In this document: piece by piece, positions 6,141 through 6,711 of the stretch
How positions within the stretch are numbered: position 1 is the first letter of the stretch
Layout: each line of letters starts with the position of its first letter
Source of the DNA: Sideroxydans sp.
GTDB taxonomy: Bacteria; Pseudomonadota; Gammaproteobacteria; Burkholderiales; Gallionellaceae
Reading direction: 5' to 3'
NCBI GenBank assembly: GCA_030823965.1
Contig: JAVBYP010000083.1
Coordinates: 1-6,711 of the forward strand
Length of the DNA: 6,711 bases
The notes under the pieces: generated by a model
The model's database searches: none
The model's input: the letters and a program-made list of their open reading frames with translations, nothing else
What the model was told of the DNA's origin: nothing
Made by a program: the position numbers and the translations under genes

Positions 6141-6711
6141 GTCACCTTCTCCCGATTCTTAAGAAAATACTTGGCGACACGAAATTGTTGCACCAGGGGA
6201 ATATGTGAGGGACACACATAGCTGCAACAGCCGCACTCAAAGCACTCGCCAAGCATAAACTGTTCTGCCATCACGTCATACTCACGTTTGGCAGCCAACA
6301 TACCTAATTGCGTCGGATTCAATTTCTTCGGACAGGCATTCACGCACTCTCCGCAATGGATACAGGGATAGATCTGGGGTGGCACGGCATCCTTCTTGCC
6401 GAAAGCCAACACGCCGCAAACACCTTTGGTGATGGGCACGTCAACAGAGGGGATGGTCGTCCCCATCATCGGGCCGCCCAAGATGATCTCGTTCGCGGTA
6501 CTGCGCGCGCCTACATATTCCAGCAGGTAGCGCAGCGGCGTGCCGATAGGCACGATGTAGTTGCCGGGACGTTCTACCGAAGGGCCCGCGATGGTGATGA
6601 CGCGCTCGGTCATGCCTTCACCCAGCGGCAATAATCTACCGATGTAGGCGAGCGTCATCACGTTGTTCATCACCACGCCGACGGCGGAGCTGCGTTTGCC
6701 TGCGGGGACTT
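6137..6711 (-). CDS. rnfC: Rnf complex Fe-S subunit RnfC (RsxC), C-terminal part (runs off the right edge)
   Basis: About 190 C-terminal residues are visible and the start lies beyond the window; the reading frame is open to the edge, so internal GTG/ATG codons near 6676 are not starts. RnfC is the peripheral cytoplasmic subunit that binds NADH and FMN in its N-terminal part (not seen) and passes electrons through two 4Fe-4S clusters. The clusters are visible as CIHCGECVNACPKKLNP and CFECGCCSYVCPSHIP (about 116-132 and 156-171 of the fragment), both CxxCxxCxxxCP. ERPGNYIVPIGTPLRYLL and ILGGPMMG are characteristic of the SLBB/core region. The protein ends about 24 residues after the second cluster motif, so it lacks the long Ala/Lys-rich tail of enterobacterial RsxC. 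It overlaps rnfD by four bases. Confidence 0.97.
   Translation of the reverse strand, partial: VPAGKRSSAVGVVMNNVMTLAYIGRLLPLGEGMTERVITIAGPSVERPGNYIVPIGTPLRYLLEYVGARSTANEIILGGPMMGTTIPSVDVPITKGVCGVLAFGKKDAVPPQIYPCIHCGECVNACPKKLNPTQLGMLAAKREYDVMAEQFMLGECFECGCCSYVCPSHIPLVQQFRVAKYFLKNREKVT

Overview
The window is a compact stretch of bacterial chromosome with every supported gene on the minus strand. Read in the direction of transcription (high to low coordinate), it holds the 3' part of rnfC, then rnfD, rnfG, rnfE, rnfA, a 61-codon gene for a small cysteine-rich membrane protein, ppsA (phosphoenolpyruvate synthase), a rho-independent terminator, and the 5' part of a membrane sensor with a CHASE8-like domain. 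The protein sequences look proteobacterial. A betaproteobacterium, perhaps of the Nitrosomonadales/Gallionella type, is my best guess, but that rests on general resemblance only.

Region 6711-3223 is an Rnf/Rsx complex operon. Rnf is a membrane-bound, ion-motive ferredoxin:NAD+ oxidoreductase, and in some bacteria the related Rsx complex keeps SoxR reduced. RnfC carries two 4Fe-4S clusters, RnfD and RnfG carry covalent FMN, and RnfA and RnfE are paralogous six-helix proteins that share an intramembrane Fe-S centre. Each start codon overlaps the previous stop (GTGA or ATGA, or an 8-base overlap for E/A), so the genes are translationally coupled. The order C-D-G-E-A is that of clostridial-type operons rather than the enterobacterial A-B-C-D-G-E. 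No rnfB follows rnfA, so rnfB must lie outside the window, probably upstream of rnfC.

Where rnfB would sit in a C-D-G-E-A-B operon there is instead a 61-residue protein with one N-terminal membrane helix and a short C-terminal tail containing four cysteines. It is coupled to rnfA by an ATGA overlap and has a near-perfect Shine-Dalgarno sequence. By architecture and position it resembles NqrM, the small protein needed to mature the Fe centre of the related Na+-NQR complex. A dedicated Rnf maturation factor is the most interesting hypothesis in this window.

Region 2978-609 is a complete ppsA of normal length, separated from the small gene by a 62-base gap that contains a short palindrome but no convincing terminator. 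A strong hairpin with a T-run closes the unit at 586-547. After it, a sensor protein begins at 473 and runs off the left edge. The gap between ppsA and the sensor (474-608) holds the terminator and a short AT-rich stretch without a clear promoter. A plausible metabolic link is that Rnf run in reverse supplies reduced ferredoxin for pyruvate synthesis and PpsA then turns pyruvate into PEP, but this is inference from gene order only.
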